Positions 1-12,500 of a stretch of DNA of 64,000 nt are shown piece by piece. Each line of letters opens with the position of its first letter. Within the stretch, counting starts at the first letter, position 1. Location: positions 12,592,879 to 12,656,878 of the forward strand of contig CM034242.1 in the NCBI GenBank assembly GCA_019916065.1, in the 5' to 3' direction. The translations under genes were made by a program, and so were the position numbers. The stretch is from Vitellaria paradoxa (Eukaryota > Streptophyta > Magnoliopsida > Ericales > Sapotaceae). The notes under the pieces are model-generated. The model was not told where the DNA came from, did no database searches, and saw nothing but the letters and a program-made list of their open reading frames with translations.

Positions 1-173
1 GGGGTAGGCCAGAGTCTCAAGTTCCCAACAGGGACTATACAAAGACAATACGTACAGGCCTATCAATAGTTTGGTTTTTGACTCGGACCAGGTCCAGATC
101 CGATTTGTCAGGTGTGGATAAAATTTTGGACCAATTTTATCCATTTACGACCTGAATCCGAAAACACACGCAG

Positions 174-300
174 GGCTTGGCAGAGAGAGCCTGGAGATGC
201 AATTTTTGGCATCACACTAATAGCAGAGGTTGCAGACCATGCAGTTGGGACCACAGAGTTTGGATGCTCCGTTTACTTAGCTTCCCTCTCCAAGGAGTAG
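174..300 (+). CDS. possible terminal exon of an unrecognised gene (partial)
   Basis: An acceptor-like CAG ends at 173. It is followed by a 127-bp open segment ending in TAG at 298-300. Read from base 175, it begins AWQREPGDAIFGI and ends YLASLSKE. Its base composition is balanced and protein-like, whereas the DNA after 300 is strongly AT-rich. The rest of the gene would lie left of the window. I do not recognise the family. It could equally be a transposon-derived or chance reading frame, so confidence is low. Confidence 0.25.
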
Positions 301-339
301 TAATGGTATCTTGTCATTGTATGTTGAGAATATATATAT

Positions 340-554
340 ACAGAGGCGGATGTAAGGAGTGTCTACTGACCAGACTGGACACAAAATTTTTATAAAAGAT
401 TATATAATTTTTGTAATATTTTTATAATTTTATTCTAGAAAATATATTATTCAAAATAAATTGTTTTAATACCTCTAATAATTTATAAATTTTATCTTTA
501 TTTTTGTGTTAACTTGGCAAAGCGTAATAAAATCTTAGATCTGTCACTGCCTAT
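340..554. mobile_element. MITE-like element with imperfect inverted ends
   Basis: The left end (AGAGGCGGATGTAAGG, about 342) and the reverse complement of the right end (AGGCAGTGACAGATC, about 553) are imperfectly complementary. They enclose about 210 bp of AT-rich noncoding DNA. The ends resemble those of the 41395-41765 element. No clean target duplication was found. Confidence 0.35.
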
Positions 555-3185
555 AAATGTATGAAATAAGTGTGAATCACCCATTGGCCTTCGAGGCTTC
601 AATAGCCAATTTTCTTCCATTTTTATTAATTATGCCCCTTTACTTTTTATATTATTACCATTATTGTCCTTAAGTATTTTTCCTTTCCTTTTTTTTTTTT
701 TTAAGAGTCAATTACTCTGTGGGTTTCAACAGCCATTTTTTGCCAGCTTTCTCCAATAATGCCCCTGTAATTTTTGTTTTATTACTATTTTGTCCTTTAA
801 GAATTTTTTCGGGTTTCTTAAAAAGTAACGATAAAGACCTTTTTGGCAACCTCCCTTTTTTTTTTTTTTTAATTTTGACCTTCTCCTTATTAAGGTTTAT
901 CATCATTTTATCCATATTTGTGTCTTTTTCGTCCTTTTTTATGAGTTATTTTTTTATTCTTATTTCAATTTTTTTTTAGAGTTATGATTTTTTTTTATTT
1001 TTATTCTATTTCCTATATATCTATTTTATATAATAAGTCACAATACACTCTTAATGCATATATTTTTACCATTTTTTTTTTATGTTTGTCCTTGTTTTAT
1101 TTTATTTTCCTTCAAATGCTGTTGCGAGTTGAGTTGAGTTTTGTTTTGTTTTTTTTTTTTTTCTTTCTATTCTATATAACAAGCTACAGTATACTTTTGA
1201 CGTATATATTTTTATTAATTTTTTCATTTTTTCTTGTTTTATATCTTTTATTTTTCAAGTATTGTTTCTTTATATATATATATATATATATATAATAGAT
1301 CATAATACACTTTCAACATGCTTATTTTTTCTTTCATTTTTCCCCTTGTTTTATAATTTTTTCCCTCAAGTATTGCTACTTTTTTTTCAAAGTTTTGTTT
1401 TTCTTATTTTTGGATAAACTTAAATATTATTTTATAATTATTTTTGTATCATTTTTATTATGTTATTTTATATTTATTATTATTTTTTCACTCGCCTCTT
1501 TGTATCTCTCTCCTTGTAAAAAAAAAAAAAAGCAAAAGATAAGGATTTAAAATTTCTTTGTTTGTTTAGACTTTGTTTTAATTAAGATTTTGTTGTGGAA
1601 AAAATATAATGAGTCAAAATTTTTTGCTCTTATTTAACTTATGATACAAAATGTAAGGAAAAATGTATGAAATATAACAAGTTAAATTAAAATTTTAATA
1701 TATCAATTAATTCCTTTTATTTTAACTTTTTTTAAATCCATTCATATAATTGTATACATTTAGGATTTTATGTTTGTTTTTCATTTTCTCTTATATTTTT
1801 TGTTTTGTTTTCACTTCATTTTTCTTTTTTCTTTTTTTTTTCCACCAAATTCTTACTCCAAACATACTTGTTTTTTCTTGTAGAGTTTTGTATTCTTTAA
1901 GAAGCTTAAATATTTTTTATTAATTATTTTTCCTCCTTTTTTATTATCTTTTTATATTATCTAATATTTTCTCTCCATTAAAGAAATGGCAAGGTATATG
2001 AATTTTTAAAATTTATTCTCTTATTTGGGTTATGATGAAAAATAAAAAAAAATGAATGACAGTGAGGAAATTAAAAATCTATATATATATATTGATGAAT
2101 ACTTTTTATTTTATTATAGTTTTTTATCCATTTAGATAAGTATAAAATATTTTTTACATAATTATTTCTTAATTATTCTTTTATTATATTATTCAATGTT
2201 TGTTGATTTTTTATTTCTCGCGTCAATTTAGAAAAAATAATGGGATATAAATTTAAAATTTTCTCTCTTATTTAGATTATGATAGAAAATACAAGTAATT
2301 AATTAATTAAATTAAAAAATTTAATATATTAATGAATATTTTTATTTTCTAATACTTTTAAATCCATTCAAATGAGGGTATATATATATAATTTTATATG
2401 TTCTTCCATCTGGTTATTTATTTATTTTTTTCATTTTTCTCTTTTTTCATTATTTTTTAAATACAATTTTTAATAAATTTATATATATATATATATATAT
2501 TATATCAGCCCATGAATTGCACCGGGCATTATTGACAAGTATATATATATATATACATGTATGTATAACAGGATTGGATCAGAATCCACTCTGCCCAAAC
2601 TACAGGTATTAATCGCTTACTATATATAGCTAGAAAATAAACAAAATAATCCTTAAATTTGATGTAAGGCACTCTTGTTAATGATACCCTTAACTTGATA
2701 TCAGAGGTGGTTCAGGGTAAATTGAGGCGAAAAATAATGTTTTTAAATGAGGTCTTTTATATCAAATATTAATTTTTTATTTAAAATTAACTTTTCTTGC
2801 TTTTTGAGTAGTAAAAAAAATACACCAAAGCAATTTATAATTGAAATATATTACAACCTTAAATAGAAGAGAAAAAATAAAATTATGGGACAGTAAAATC
2901 TGACTTATTTATTTTCCCTCGTAAGAGAGAGAAAAAAGTTTAAGAAATTCCGTATTTTGAATGAAAAGACGCTCTTTAAGCAGGGAAACTTCGGAGTTGG
3001 GAAGAGCTTCTACTATTGATGTGTTTCGTCAGTTTCACTTCCACAATTCGACAAACAAAAAAATTAAGGTTTGGTGATTGCCTTATATGGTAATTGCTAT
3101 TTGCCGAGTATCTAACAAAGTCATTGCCCCGAGGAGAGAGAGAGAGAGAAAGGGGGGACTATTGGTGTAGTTTTAGAGAGAGTTA
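555..3185. other. AT-rich intergenic DNA, no gene seen
   Basis: Long T-rich and A-rich runs and TA dinucleotide tracts (about 1270-1293, 2481-2500, 2539-2555) dominate. The open frames here are poly-T translations (F/L/I-rich) with no protein character. A GA-rich microsatellite lies at about 3132-3150. Confidence 0.7.
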
Positions 3186-3332
3186 GGAGTTGTTTGGAGT
3201 AAGAAAAAGTGAGATAAATTGTGGTTTGGGGAGAGTTCGTAATACGTGCAGTGAGAGAAAAAATTGATGTGATATAAAATTAACAGAGATTTATAGAATT
3301 TTTTGAAATTTTTCAACAAACCAAACGACCCC
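3186..3332. mobile_element. Tourist-like MITE with TTA target duplication
   Basis: This 147-bp element starts GGAGTTGTTTGG and ends CCAAACGACCCC, so its termini are imperfect inverted repeats. It is flanked on both sides by TTA (3183-3185 and 3333-3335). A 3-bp TWA duplication is the hallmark of PIF/Harbinger (Tourist) MITEs. It has no coding capacity. Confidence 0.7.
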
Positions 3333-4504
3333 TTAATAGAAAGTATAGATTGTTTTTTATTCCTTTTTACCCAAAAGATAAAATATGAGCAGTTTGAGCT
3401 CTAGGTTTTATAAAAAAAAGTTAAAAAAAATTTTAAAAATTACTCACTTTTTATCTTATTACATGAATTACGAAAGCATAGCCTTTATTAATTTTTATTA
3501 ATTTTTTGTTACTCCAAATGCGAGTATATTTTTATTAATGTTTTTTTTTTTAAATTTTGCGTGACATTTGAGTTGAAATTTATTTTTTTATCTTTAATTT
3601 ATTATTTTTTTTTGAATTCTTAATATTTGGCTTAGATTATTGGTACAGATAATTGAATTTAATTTTTTTATTGGATCTATATTGTTATAAGATTTTTTAT
3701 AAGATTCAAAATATTTATAGGTTTTATTTATTTATTTTTTTTACATAGACCATTTAAGGTATCTAAAAATTTAGAGTGTCCTTCATAATGGGCCTAAAGC
3801 CCAAGTTTGTTTTTTCTTTTTTTTAAGCGGCCCCTTCTTGATATGTATGACTTCCAATAGAGTAATTAATGATATATTATTAAAAATATTTGTTTTTTTT
3901 TTTTAAATGACAGAATGACAACTATTCACATATTATTTGTTATAACTCTTTTAATAATTTTTTTTCTGATTGGCTAATCCGCCAAAAAGGTATATGGCCG
4001 ATCGCAGCTCTAGCAAATCATGCTTACGCACCGTCGTTTCGATTATTTTTTTATTTTTATTTTTTTTAAAAGCAAAAGCTAGCTAGGCAGTTGAAATTTC
4101 TTCTTCTATAATTCACTTAATTAATTTGATGGTGGAGGGGACAGCACACCGAACCCCATTTTAAATTGATTGAGGTAAATTATGCATGATAATTGTAGTG
4201 CTATTTCTCTATGTCTGTATCCAACAAAGTGAAAAAAAAAAAAAACATATTTTTTGAAACTTTCTTAATTAATTAGTTAATTAATTGTTGTAATATATTT
4301 ATAACAACAAGATGTTGAATATTGCAATTGAAACTATAGAGATTAAAGTGGAGTGGGGTGTAAACTGTAAGCGTGATTTCTTAAATATATCATTTTTTTT
4401 TCTTTTACCATGAATTGGTTTCCTTTATTAATTATATATTTTAATATAAATACATTTTTTTAACATTTTAGAAGAACGTTAATATACGTAATTAGTAAAG
4501 TTAA

Positions 4505-4773
4505 GGTGGCATTTGGTTTATTTTTTTATTTTTTGTTTTTTGGGTTTTACGTTTTAAAATTCTCAAAATAACGAAACAGAAAATGCACTGTTTTCCTTGT
4601 TTTGGGATTTTTCTTGTTTTGAATTGAAAACGTTCAAAATAACTTTTCATCATTTTTCAATTTTTGTGTAAAATATTTTCTAGAACAAAATTTTAAAATA
4701 TAAGTGACCAAATGCATTTGACTTATTTTCCTTATTTTCAAAAATATAACATGAAAAAATGATCTCAAAACAG

Positions 4774-4806
<33 letters not shown>

Positions 4807-4828
4807 GAAAAATAAATCAAATGACAGC
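4505..4828. mobile_element. Tourist-like MITE with TAA target duplication
   Basis: This 324-bp element has long imperfect terminal inverted repeats: GGTGGCATTTGGTTTA at the left, TAAATCAAATGACAGC at the right. It is flanked by TAA (4502-4504 and 4829-4831). The termini extend into complementary T-rich and A-rich arms, so a single strand could fold into a hairpin. A related copy lies at about 55722-56028. Confidence 0.72.
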
Positions 4829-4831
4829 TAA

Positions 4832-7132
4832 GATTTGTGTGTCTCAAATCTTTAACATTGTATTAGAGTGAGATATATCTTTTACTAATTGGAGTAACCG
4901 TGGTACAACATGCAATAATTAATGCAAAAACTATAGAAATAGAGAGACGTGAAGGCTACATAAGAGCCAAAATTTGATGTCAATTTATCGTTTGCAAATT
5001 GGAAGAATTAATCATAACAATTGGAATGAAGGGATGCTATTTTGGACTTCTCTAGCAATTGGAAAGTCTTTGGGGGCAAAAAGATAAATATTTTTGCGTT
5101 TTTTATATTTAATTTAATGAAGAAATAGATTAAAAAGTCATAATTAATGGGGGAGGACTAATTGGACCATAACAAAATGGGGCCGAATCCAGGAGAGGTC
5201 CTTGATGAAATGAGAGCACATGCATGGTGTATTCATGACAAATTGTCGTGAAAGAAACACAAAGGGTCCCCCTCTCCCCCACCTCCTTTCAACATGCACG
5301 CAAATGCTTTTCCCAAAAGCACCACGGAAAGACTACCAAAGTTTTGGCTTGGGATGATTGGCCCTACTTGTCTTCAGCGCTTTTTTTTTTTTTTTTTCAA
5401 TTAAAAATTTTTAACATGAGTATTTGTCTCTGTCAGAAATAAGTTTTTTTTTGGGGGTAGAACTACTATTTTTTTCTGTGTTAGCTCTGCAATTACTTTT
5501 AATTTTATGAGTATTTTGATCATCCTAATCTAACACTTTTAATTTCATCACTGTAGATGAAAATAAAAACTATAATCTACAAGAAGTTATAACGATCGTC
5601 TTATTATAAACTAGTTAACTCTTAAGTGCATCTTTCAACTGTGCTCAAGTGCTCTCCACTCTCAAATTTAAAGTTCAAATTAAAAAATCAAATGTTTTAA
5701 ACCTTCAAATTATTACAAGTGAGTAAATTTTATCTTATTTTATCCTAAGTTTTTACATAATGTTCTTAATTTACATCTTTAATCTTTTATTAAATGGATC
5801 CTAGAGAAGCACATTTTTTTTAAGATTAAGGGTGGATACTCAATTAATTTTTCTGTCCACCAACAAATTTCAATGTCTACGAGCACAAGTGTTGCTGCTG
5901 TTATATCATTATTATTGTGTCAATTTTTGAGAACGTGGGACTATTTTTATAAGAATTGTATGTAATGATAAAATGTACGATATTAAATATAATATTTGTG
6001 GAGACTTATTAGATAATAGGGCTAGTTTTAGAACTAATCATTTAAAAAGGAAATATAAATAGAAAGTATCGGTATGATCTTGTGTCAACGCTTTAATTGA
6101 TCATTTTTTTTTCACAAACTACACAGACTCAATTAGGAACTTAGGGACCCGAGTTAACTCGAATTAGTATATTATAGACCTAATTTAATTGGACTTAAGC
6201 TTATCTGATTTTGAATTTTTATTTTGTAGATAAAACTGCTAATAGATTATGGGTACGTTGAGAGTGATAAAAAGTGAGATAAAATAAAATAATTTATAGA
6301 TTTGTAATTCGTGCAGTAAGATAAAAAGTAAATAGCTTTTAGATATTTTTTAGTATTTTTTTACTATTTTTTAAAATTATTTGTCTACCCAAACGGAGCC
6401 TGTATAAATCTGACCCAACCTAATTATAAAAAATGGAGTCGATTCAATTTTATAGCACTCAAAATCTGACCCGCGCACAAGATGGGTTACTGTTGTTTGT
6501 CCCTCTCCCTCGTGACATCTCTATGAGGTCTGGAAAAGTAGTTATCATCGGCTGAAGCCTATCCTGGCGAAATGGAGTTGTTGTTTTGCATGGGGTTAGC
6601 TTGCTGTAGCTTTCCTTTAGTTTATTTTATTTTTATTCTTTTTATTTGACCTCTCTAGCTAACAATCTTCCGTGGAATTTATTGCTTGGAAGGTTGTCTG
6701 CTAGCGAGGACCCTTCAAGGTTAATCAATCTCCATGTCTTCTCTCACCCTCCAAATCCAGTATAATACTACAAATTTTGAATAGAAAAAGAAAATTAATT
6801 AATAGCCGTTGATCTCCATAATTTTAAAATATACCATGATCGAGACTGAATATATAAACTAACAATTTGAATATATATACATACACTTGCGACGACAGCA
6901 ACGTACGTTGTTTCGTTGAAACATCGCTGATATCAACACATACCGTTAGCGTCTTAATTAAATATTAATTTACTTGCCTTTGGTTCGGCGATCAAAAATA
7001 TTAAAAAATTATTTACTATATCTTTGTTTATTTTTAATATAAATTTAAATATTTTATGAAATAAATATAATTAAAATTTATTATTTTTTTATTTAACTTT
7101 AGTTATTATATTTGTTTGTCTTTACTGGTTAT
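4832..7132. other. intergenic DNA, no gene seen
   Basis: AT-rich sequence without a credible reading frame. A short MITE-like relic spans about 6250-6401, from GGGTACGTTGAG to CCAAACGGAGCC, with TAT/TGT flanks. A less AT-rich stretch at 6480-6760 has no recognisable coding pattern. Confidence 0.6.
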
Positions 7133-8625
7133 ATATATATTATTTTTTTCTTTCTTTTTGAAAAACATTTCACTTCAAAATATTGTTAAATAATAAATTT
7201 TTCATTTTAAACTTAAAATTTATTAATGTGCCATTGAATTATAAAAAAAAAAGTATCTTTTTAGAAATATATATAGTTAAATAATAAATTTCTCATTTTT
7301 AACATAAAAATTATTAATGTGTCATTAAATTATAAAGATATGACTACTTGTTTGTAAAATTTTTTCTAATATATTTCAAGATTTCTTATTGGTATGAACT
7401 TTTTTTTTATGATTAATGAAATTTCAATATAACTTTATAAAAGAAAAATTTACACTAGTAGAAATTTAAACTTATGTGTAATTATGACTATATTAATTTT
7501 ATTAAAAATTATTATTACTATTAAGAGGGTGTTTGGAAGTAAAAAAAAAACTTAAGTTTTGGTAGTTTTTTGGTGTTTTTTTTTTTTTACACTTTTTTGT
7601 GTGTTTGGTTGAATCAAGTGAAATTTTTAGTATTTTTTTAGTAACTTTTGGGTGTTTGGTAAATTTTTTACTGTAGCAAAGCAAAAAAGTTACAACTTTT
7701 GGGTGTTTGGTATGTTTTTTACTGTAGCAAATCAAAAAAGATGTAATGATGGAGTGGTACATTTTACTGTAGCAAATCAAAAAAGTGGCAAAATTTGTGA
7801 TTTTACCAAACACACAAAAACTAACTTTTGGTATTTTTTTACTAATTTTTGAGTTGCCAAACACCCCCTAAATTGTCTGCTTTGAATTTTTTTATAATAT
7901 TTTTAAAATATATTATCTTTTCTATATATAATTATGGAAACTTTGGGATTTGGTTTGTTATGAGAAAAAATTAGAAATGAAATCTTATTTATTTTTTTAA
8001 AAGGAAAAAATGTATTAAAAATTTATATTGATAAAAAATAAAGAATATAAATTTCCCCAAATAAGGGTTGTGTGATTTTAAGATAATATTATTATTTTTT
8101 AACAATTTTCATAAAATCTCTTTAAAAATATGTTTTAATAATTTTATTTAAAATTAAAATAGTCACAGTTAAACATGATTCTAAATTTCTAGTATAAAAT
8201 TTTCTTTTATACAACTACATTGAAATTTCATTAATCTGAAAAAAAAAAGGTTCATACTAATAAAAAACCCTCAAATATATTAGATAGAATTTTACAGACA
8301 AGTAATCATATTTTTATAATTTAATGACACATTAATAATTTTTATGTTTAAAATGAAAAATTTATTTTTTAACTATATACTAAAGAGATGTTTTTTTAAG
8401 AAAGAATTTTTATAATTCAATGGGATATTAATAAGTTTAGAATAAAAAATTTATTATTTAATTATACGTTGAAGGGAGATGTTTCTCGAAAAGAGTATTT
8501 TTATAATTCAATAGCACATTAATAATTTTTAAGTTTAAAATGAGAAATTTATTATTTAATTATATTTTAAAGAGAAATGTTTTTTAAAGAGAAAGAAAAA
8601 GAAAATAATATATTTTTTGAAAGAA
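7133..8625. repeat. long inverted repeat (foldback-like structure)
   Basis: The left arm (about 7133-7480) and right arm (about 8180-8625) are reverse complements over several hundred bases. For example, the reverse complement of 7395-7475 matches 8188-8265 closely, and 7190-7240 matches the complement of 8500-8555. Within the arms a module of about 85-90 bp recurs, beginning TTTTTATAATTCAATG and ending in a run like TTTATTATTTAATTATA. It appears at about 8310, 8409 and 8499. The spacer holds the MITE at 7525-7868. It could be a long-TIR or foldback transposon, or a hairpin-RNA source. Confidence 0.7.
7525..7868. mobile_element. Tourist-like MITE with TAA target duplication
   Basis: This 344-bp element starts GAGGGTGTTTGG and ends CCAAACACCCCC. 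It is flanked by TAA at 7522-7524 and 7869-7871. The internal motif TTTTTACTGTAGCAAA recurs two to three times. The same internal words appear in the 54885-55231 element, so the two are related. It sits in the spacer of the 7133-8625 inverted repeat. Confidence 0.75.
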
Positions 8626-9594
8626 AAAAAGAGAGAGATGAATGGGTTGGATGAGAGAAAGAAATTTATGAGAAATAGAGAATTTAAGTTGGATAAAATA
8701 GTAAATAAGAATATTTTTATTAACAATTAAAAATACGTAAAATTAACGAGAGATATTTAAAGAAAAATTAATGAGAGAGAGACTAAGTCGTGTTAAATAA
8801 TAAATAAGGATAATTTTATTAACAAATAACAGAAACATTAATTGTGCTTTGTCATCGTCACCATCTTAAAATTAAAGCAATAAATCACTGGGCTAAAAAC
8901 AATAATTTAGCAGCCAACATAAAGCTATCAATAAAGACCGACCTTTTTAATCACCATTTTCAGAAATGTTCATTTAAAAATCACACAAATTAAAAATAAT
9001 AAATAAAACACAAAAACCGCCAATTGTGATATCAAACAGAAACAGAACATTCCTCAACACAGGTAGATCTCTTTATCTGCATCTCACTTTTCTTGCTTCT
9101 CTCTGTACCCGATATATCTTCATCGTTTTATCCATTCCTTTTCCAAACTCTCTCTCTCTCTCTCTCTGACGACAAACCTCTCTTTGAATCTAAGTTTTCT
9201 CATCAGTGGCTCTTTTAGCATAGTGTCTCTCACTAACTCAAGTCCACTGATTTGCTTTCAGTTCAAGGGTTGGTGCAGCAGATTCTTAGATTTATCCTTA
9301 AGCTTCTCTTTAATTTTTGTACTTCGTCCATTTGATGTTCTTGATTAATCTTTCTTTTCCTTCTCTTTCGCTAAACCCCCCCCCCCTATCGTAGCTTCGG
9401 TTGGTTGTTCCTAATTTCTCTCCCTTTCTTGATATAAACCCTTCTCCATCTCAGTAGTTTCTTTTTTTTTTTTTTTTTCTGGGTTTTCGTCTTTCCTTGA
9501 TTTCTAGTTGAGTTCCGGTTCGATGAGTTGTTTGGTAATTGGGTTTGAGAGACACAACTAGTTTTGTTGATAGTGTGTGGAGTTGCAGAAGAAA
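8626..9594 (+). promoter_or_regulatory. upstream region and leader of the LRR-RLK gene
   Basis: The sequence changes from A-rich intergenic DNA to a pyrimidine-rich leader at about 9080-9480, with a CT microsatellite at 9146-9168, a C-run near 9377 and a T-run near 9460. CT-rich leaders are common in plant 5' UTRs. No TATA box stands out clearly. The first ATG in good context opening the signal peptide is at 9595. An intron in the leader cannot be excluded. Confidence 0.45.
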
Positions 9595-12500
9595 ATGAGA
9601 CAGTTCAGCTCATTTGAACTTTTGTGGGTTTGTTTGGGACTACTTCTTCTGACTTCTTGTGATGCCTTTGCTGCAAACGAAGGTATTTATTGTTCCTTTC
9701 TTTGCTCTTGTTTCTACCATAGATCTTGATTTTAAAATTTTGTATTCATATCAATGTAGGATGTGATTTGGCAACTTTGTGTGGGTGAAAATCTTGGATT
9801 TTGTTGCTAGGTGAACTGGATTAAAAGCTGCCACTTGCCAAGAATATGATTTTTAATTGGAGTTCTTCACTTTTTCATAATGGGGATTCTGGTTTTTTCT
9901 CAGGGTATGCTCTTACTGCCTTCAAAGAAGCTATATATGAGGACCCTTTTCTGGCTTTGTCAAATTGGAATACCCTAGATGCAGATCCTTGTTATTGGTC
10001 GGGCATTTCCTGTTCTATGGCCGGAGATCATGTCTTAAAGCTGTAAGATATGTTCTTTCTAATAAGTTATTTCTTGATAATAGGCCCACACCAGTAGATG
10101 GAATATGTATATGTCTATGTAGCAGCTATTACATTTCTTTAGCTTGAAGTAAGTTAGAGCTAATAGAATAAATTTTATGGCTACTTTGTGGTGGGGCTTT
10201 GTTTTGCAGAAACATTTCTGGGTCATCGTTAAAGGGTTTTCTTACCCCAGAACTGGGTCTGCTCTCTTCCTTGCATGAACTGTATGTGTTCGTTCCCCTT
10301 ACGCCTTTTGTTTAATTATTTGTTAAACAAAACACAATGGTTGAAGCTTAATGTGATGTGCTGTTTCTTTACAGTATTTTACACGGAAACAATTTGATTG
10401 GTATAATACCCAAAGAGATTGGCATGTTGAAGTACCTAAAGGTCTTGGATTTGGGAATGAATCAGCTATCTGGTCCTATTCCTCCAGAGCTTGGGGATTT
10501 GACCAGCCTCGTGAAAATGTAAATGGGATTTGACATTTGTTTCTTCAGTTGACTTTATGTCTCGTTCTCTTTTTCACTTCACCTGTTTTGCTGCAGGAAC
10601 CTAGAATCCAATGGACTGACAGGGAAGCTGCCTTCTGAGCTTGGCAAGTTGAAGTACCTTGAAGAACTTCGACTAGATAGGAATAAGTTTCAAGGCCCTG
10701 TTCCTGGAAGTAACAGCTCAAATTTTACATCAACCGTGTATGGGATGTAAGTAGAAGATTCTTTGCATTAGACAATTCTTGTATTGGACATTTTTGTTTT
10801 CATGGGTATGCTCTTGGGGGTTAATTTGATGTGCTTTTCACTGGGATAGTTGCTTGCAGCCTTTGTTCAATTTGAATGTGCATCTCTGAGAAGAAAATAA
10901 AATGTAGATATATGACTTGTTCATCAGCTAGAATATTGATGAACTGATCACTACTATCTATTGCGTACAGGTCCATAATATAACATATTTTTAAACAAGT
11001 TGATCATTTTTAAACAAGTTGCTCTGTAATAACACATATCAGTCGTGAATGATGGCAGGCCCCACGTAGATCAATGGGAAAATAAGTTTAGCTACGACAT
11101 ACTCAAACTACGTCATTAAATTGCAAAGTATGGAAACCTTCAATATGCATGAAGGTATCAAACTTCATTGGGCAGACCAACAATTTTCCATATTTTCTGT
11201 TTATTGATGCTCTGGCCTCAATATCATAAATTCTGTGCTTAATCTGCCAAAACTCATTACTATAGCCTTCATAGGTACCAACCCTCTGCTATACAATTAT
11301 CTTTACCTTATTGAGCAACTTGCATTTGTCAGTTGAAAACTTGATAAAGTATGCTGACGAGAACTGTGCACATTGCACTATGAAAGGAATTAGGTCTCAT
11401 GAATATTGGATGTGATGATATACTTTTTTCTATGTTCAAGTGTTCAACATTATCCTGATTATAGCATTAACAACTCATTTTTTTTCCTTAAAAAATTATC
11501 ATGAGATAGTAAAAATGGAAATTTGATAATGTTCTGAATGTTGGAGGTGAAGACTGCCATGATGAAAACAAGTTTGATTTGGACGTTCCCAGTTCATTTA
11601 TTTATTTTATAAATCTAGTCATTTTTTCCTAAGGTTCAAATTGACTCGTTTTTATTTCTGATATAGGTATGCATCAAGTTGGAACACTACCGGTTTCTGT
11701 CATTCATCCCGCTTGAAATTTGCTGATTTCTCGTATAACTTTTTTGTTGGGAGCATACCTAAATGCCTTGAGTACCTTCCAAGGTACTTCATTTCTCCCT
11801 TTGTCACCTGGAGGCCTTTTGCTCTCTAAAACTTCATTACATAATTTGTACCATGCAGGTCAAGCTTTCAGGGAAACTGCCTTCAGAACAAAGATCCCAA
11901 GCAACGCCCTAATGCACAATGTGGTATGTGAAACATAGTGTTCCTTGTAAAATTGGTATGCAGATCCTTGGAACTTTTCAGAAGTAAGGATATGAAACCA
12001 CAATAGCTCTGTCCCAAATTCATTAAAAATGTGACTCACTTCACTCGTGTCAAGGTGAATGGTGGAAACAGAACCTTGAAAACTTCTCACAAACATGAAG
12101 TTGGATCCAATTTTTAAATGGCTAATATGAATTTATGTGAAAAAATTCAATGTGTTGTAGTTACATATGTAATGATGTTTCATCAAAATTTGTCTTGTGA
12201 CATCCACTAGAACATGTTGATATTAGGTGCATAGAATAGAATTTTAAATTCAATATTGCAATCTGTAAATGACAGTATTTGTCCTATTACAGGCAGTGCT
12301 CCTCCTTCTAAAAGCCACTCAGGAGTCAACGCTAATCACCAGCCTGCTCAATATGGAATTAAACGTAAGGGAACTGCAAAACCTGCCTGGCTTTTAGCTC
12401 TGGAAATAGTGACTGGAACCATGGTGGCTTGTCTCTTTGTTGTTGCTCTCCTTACTTTTATGCAGAGGTGCAAAGGCAAATCCTCTATCATTATTCCTTG

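Noticed and set aside
719..1295. Two F/L/I-rich frames on the + strand, membrane-protein-like
   Set aside because: They arise from T-homopolymers and TA repeats and have no start context, splice context or conserved motif.
7502..7864. 120-codon minus-strand frame and an overlapping + frame
   Set aside because: Both lie wholly inside the TAA-flanked MITE and reflect its internal repeats.
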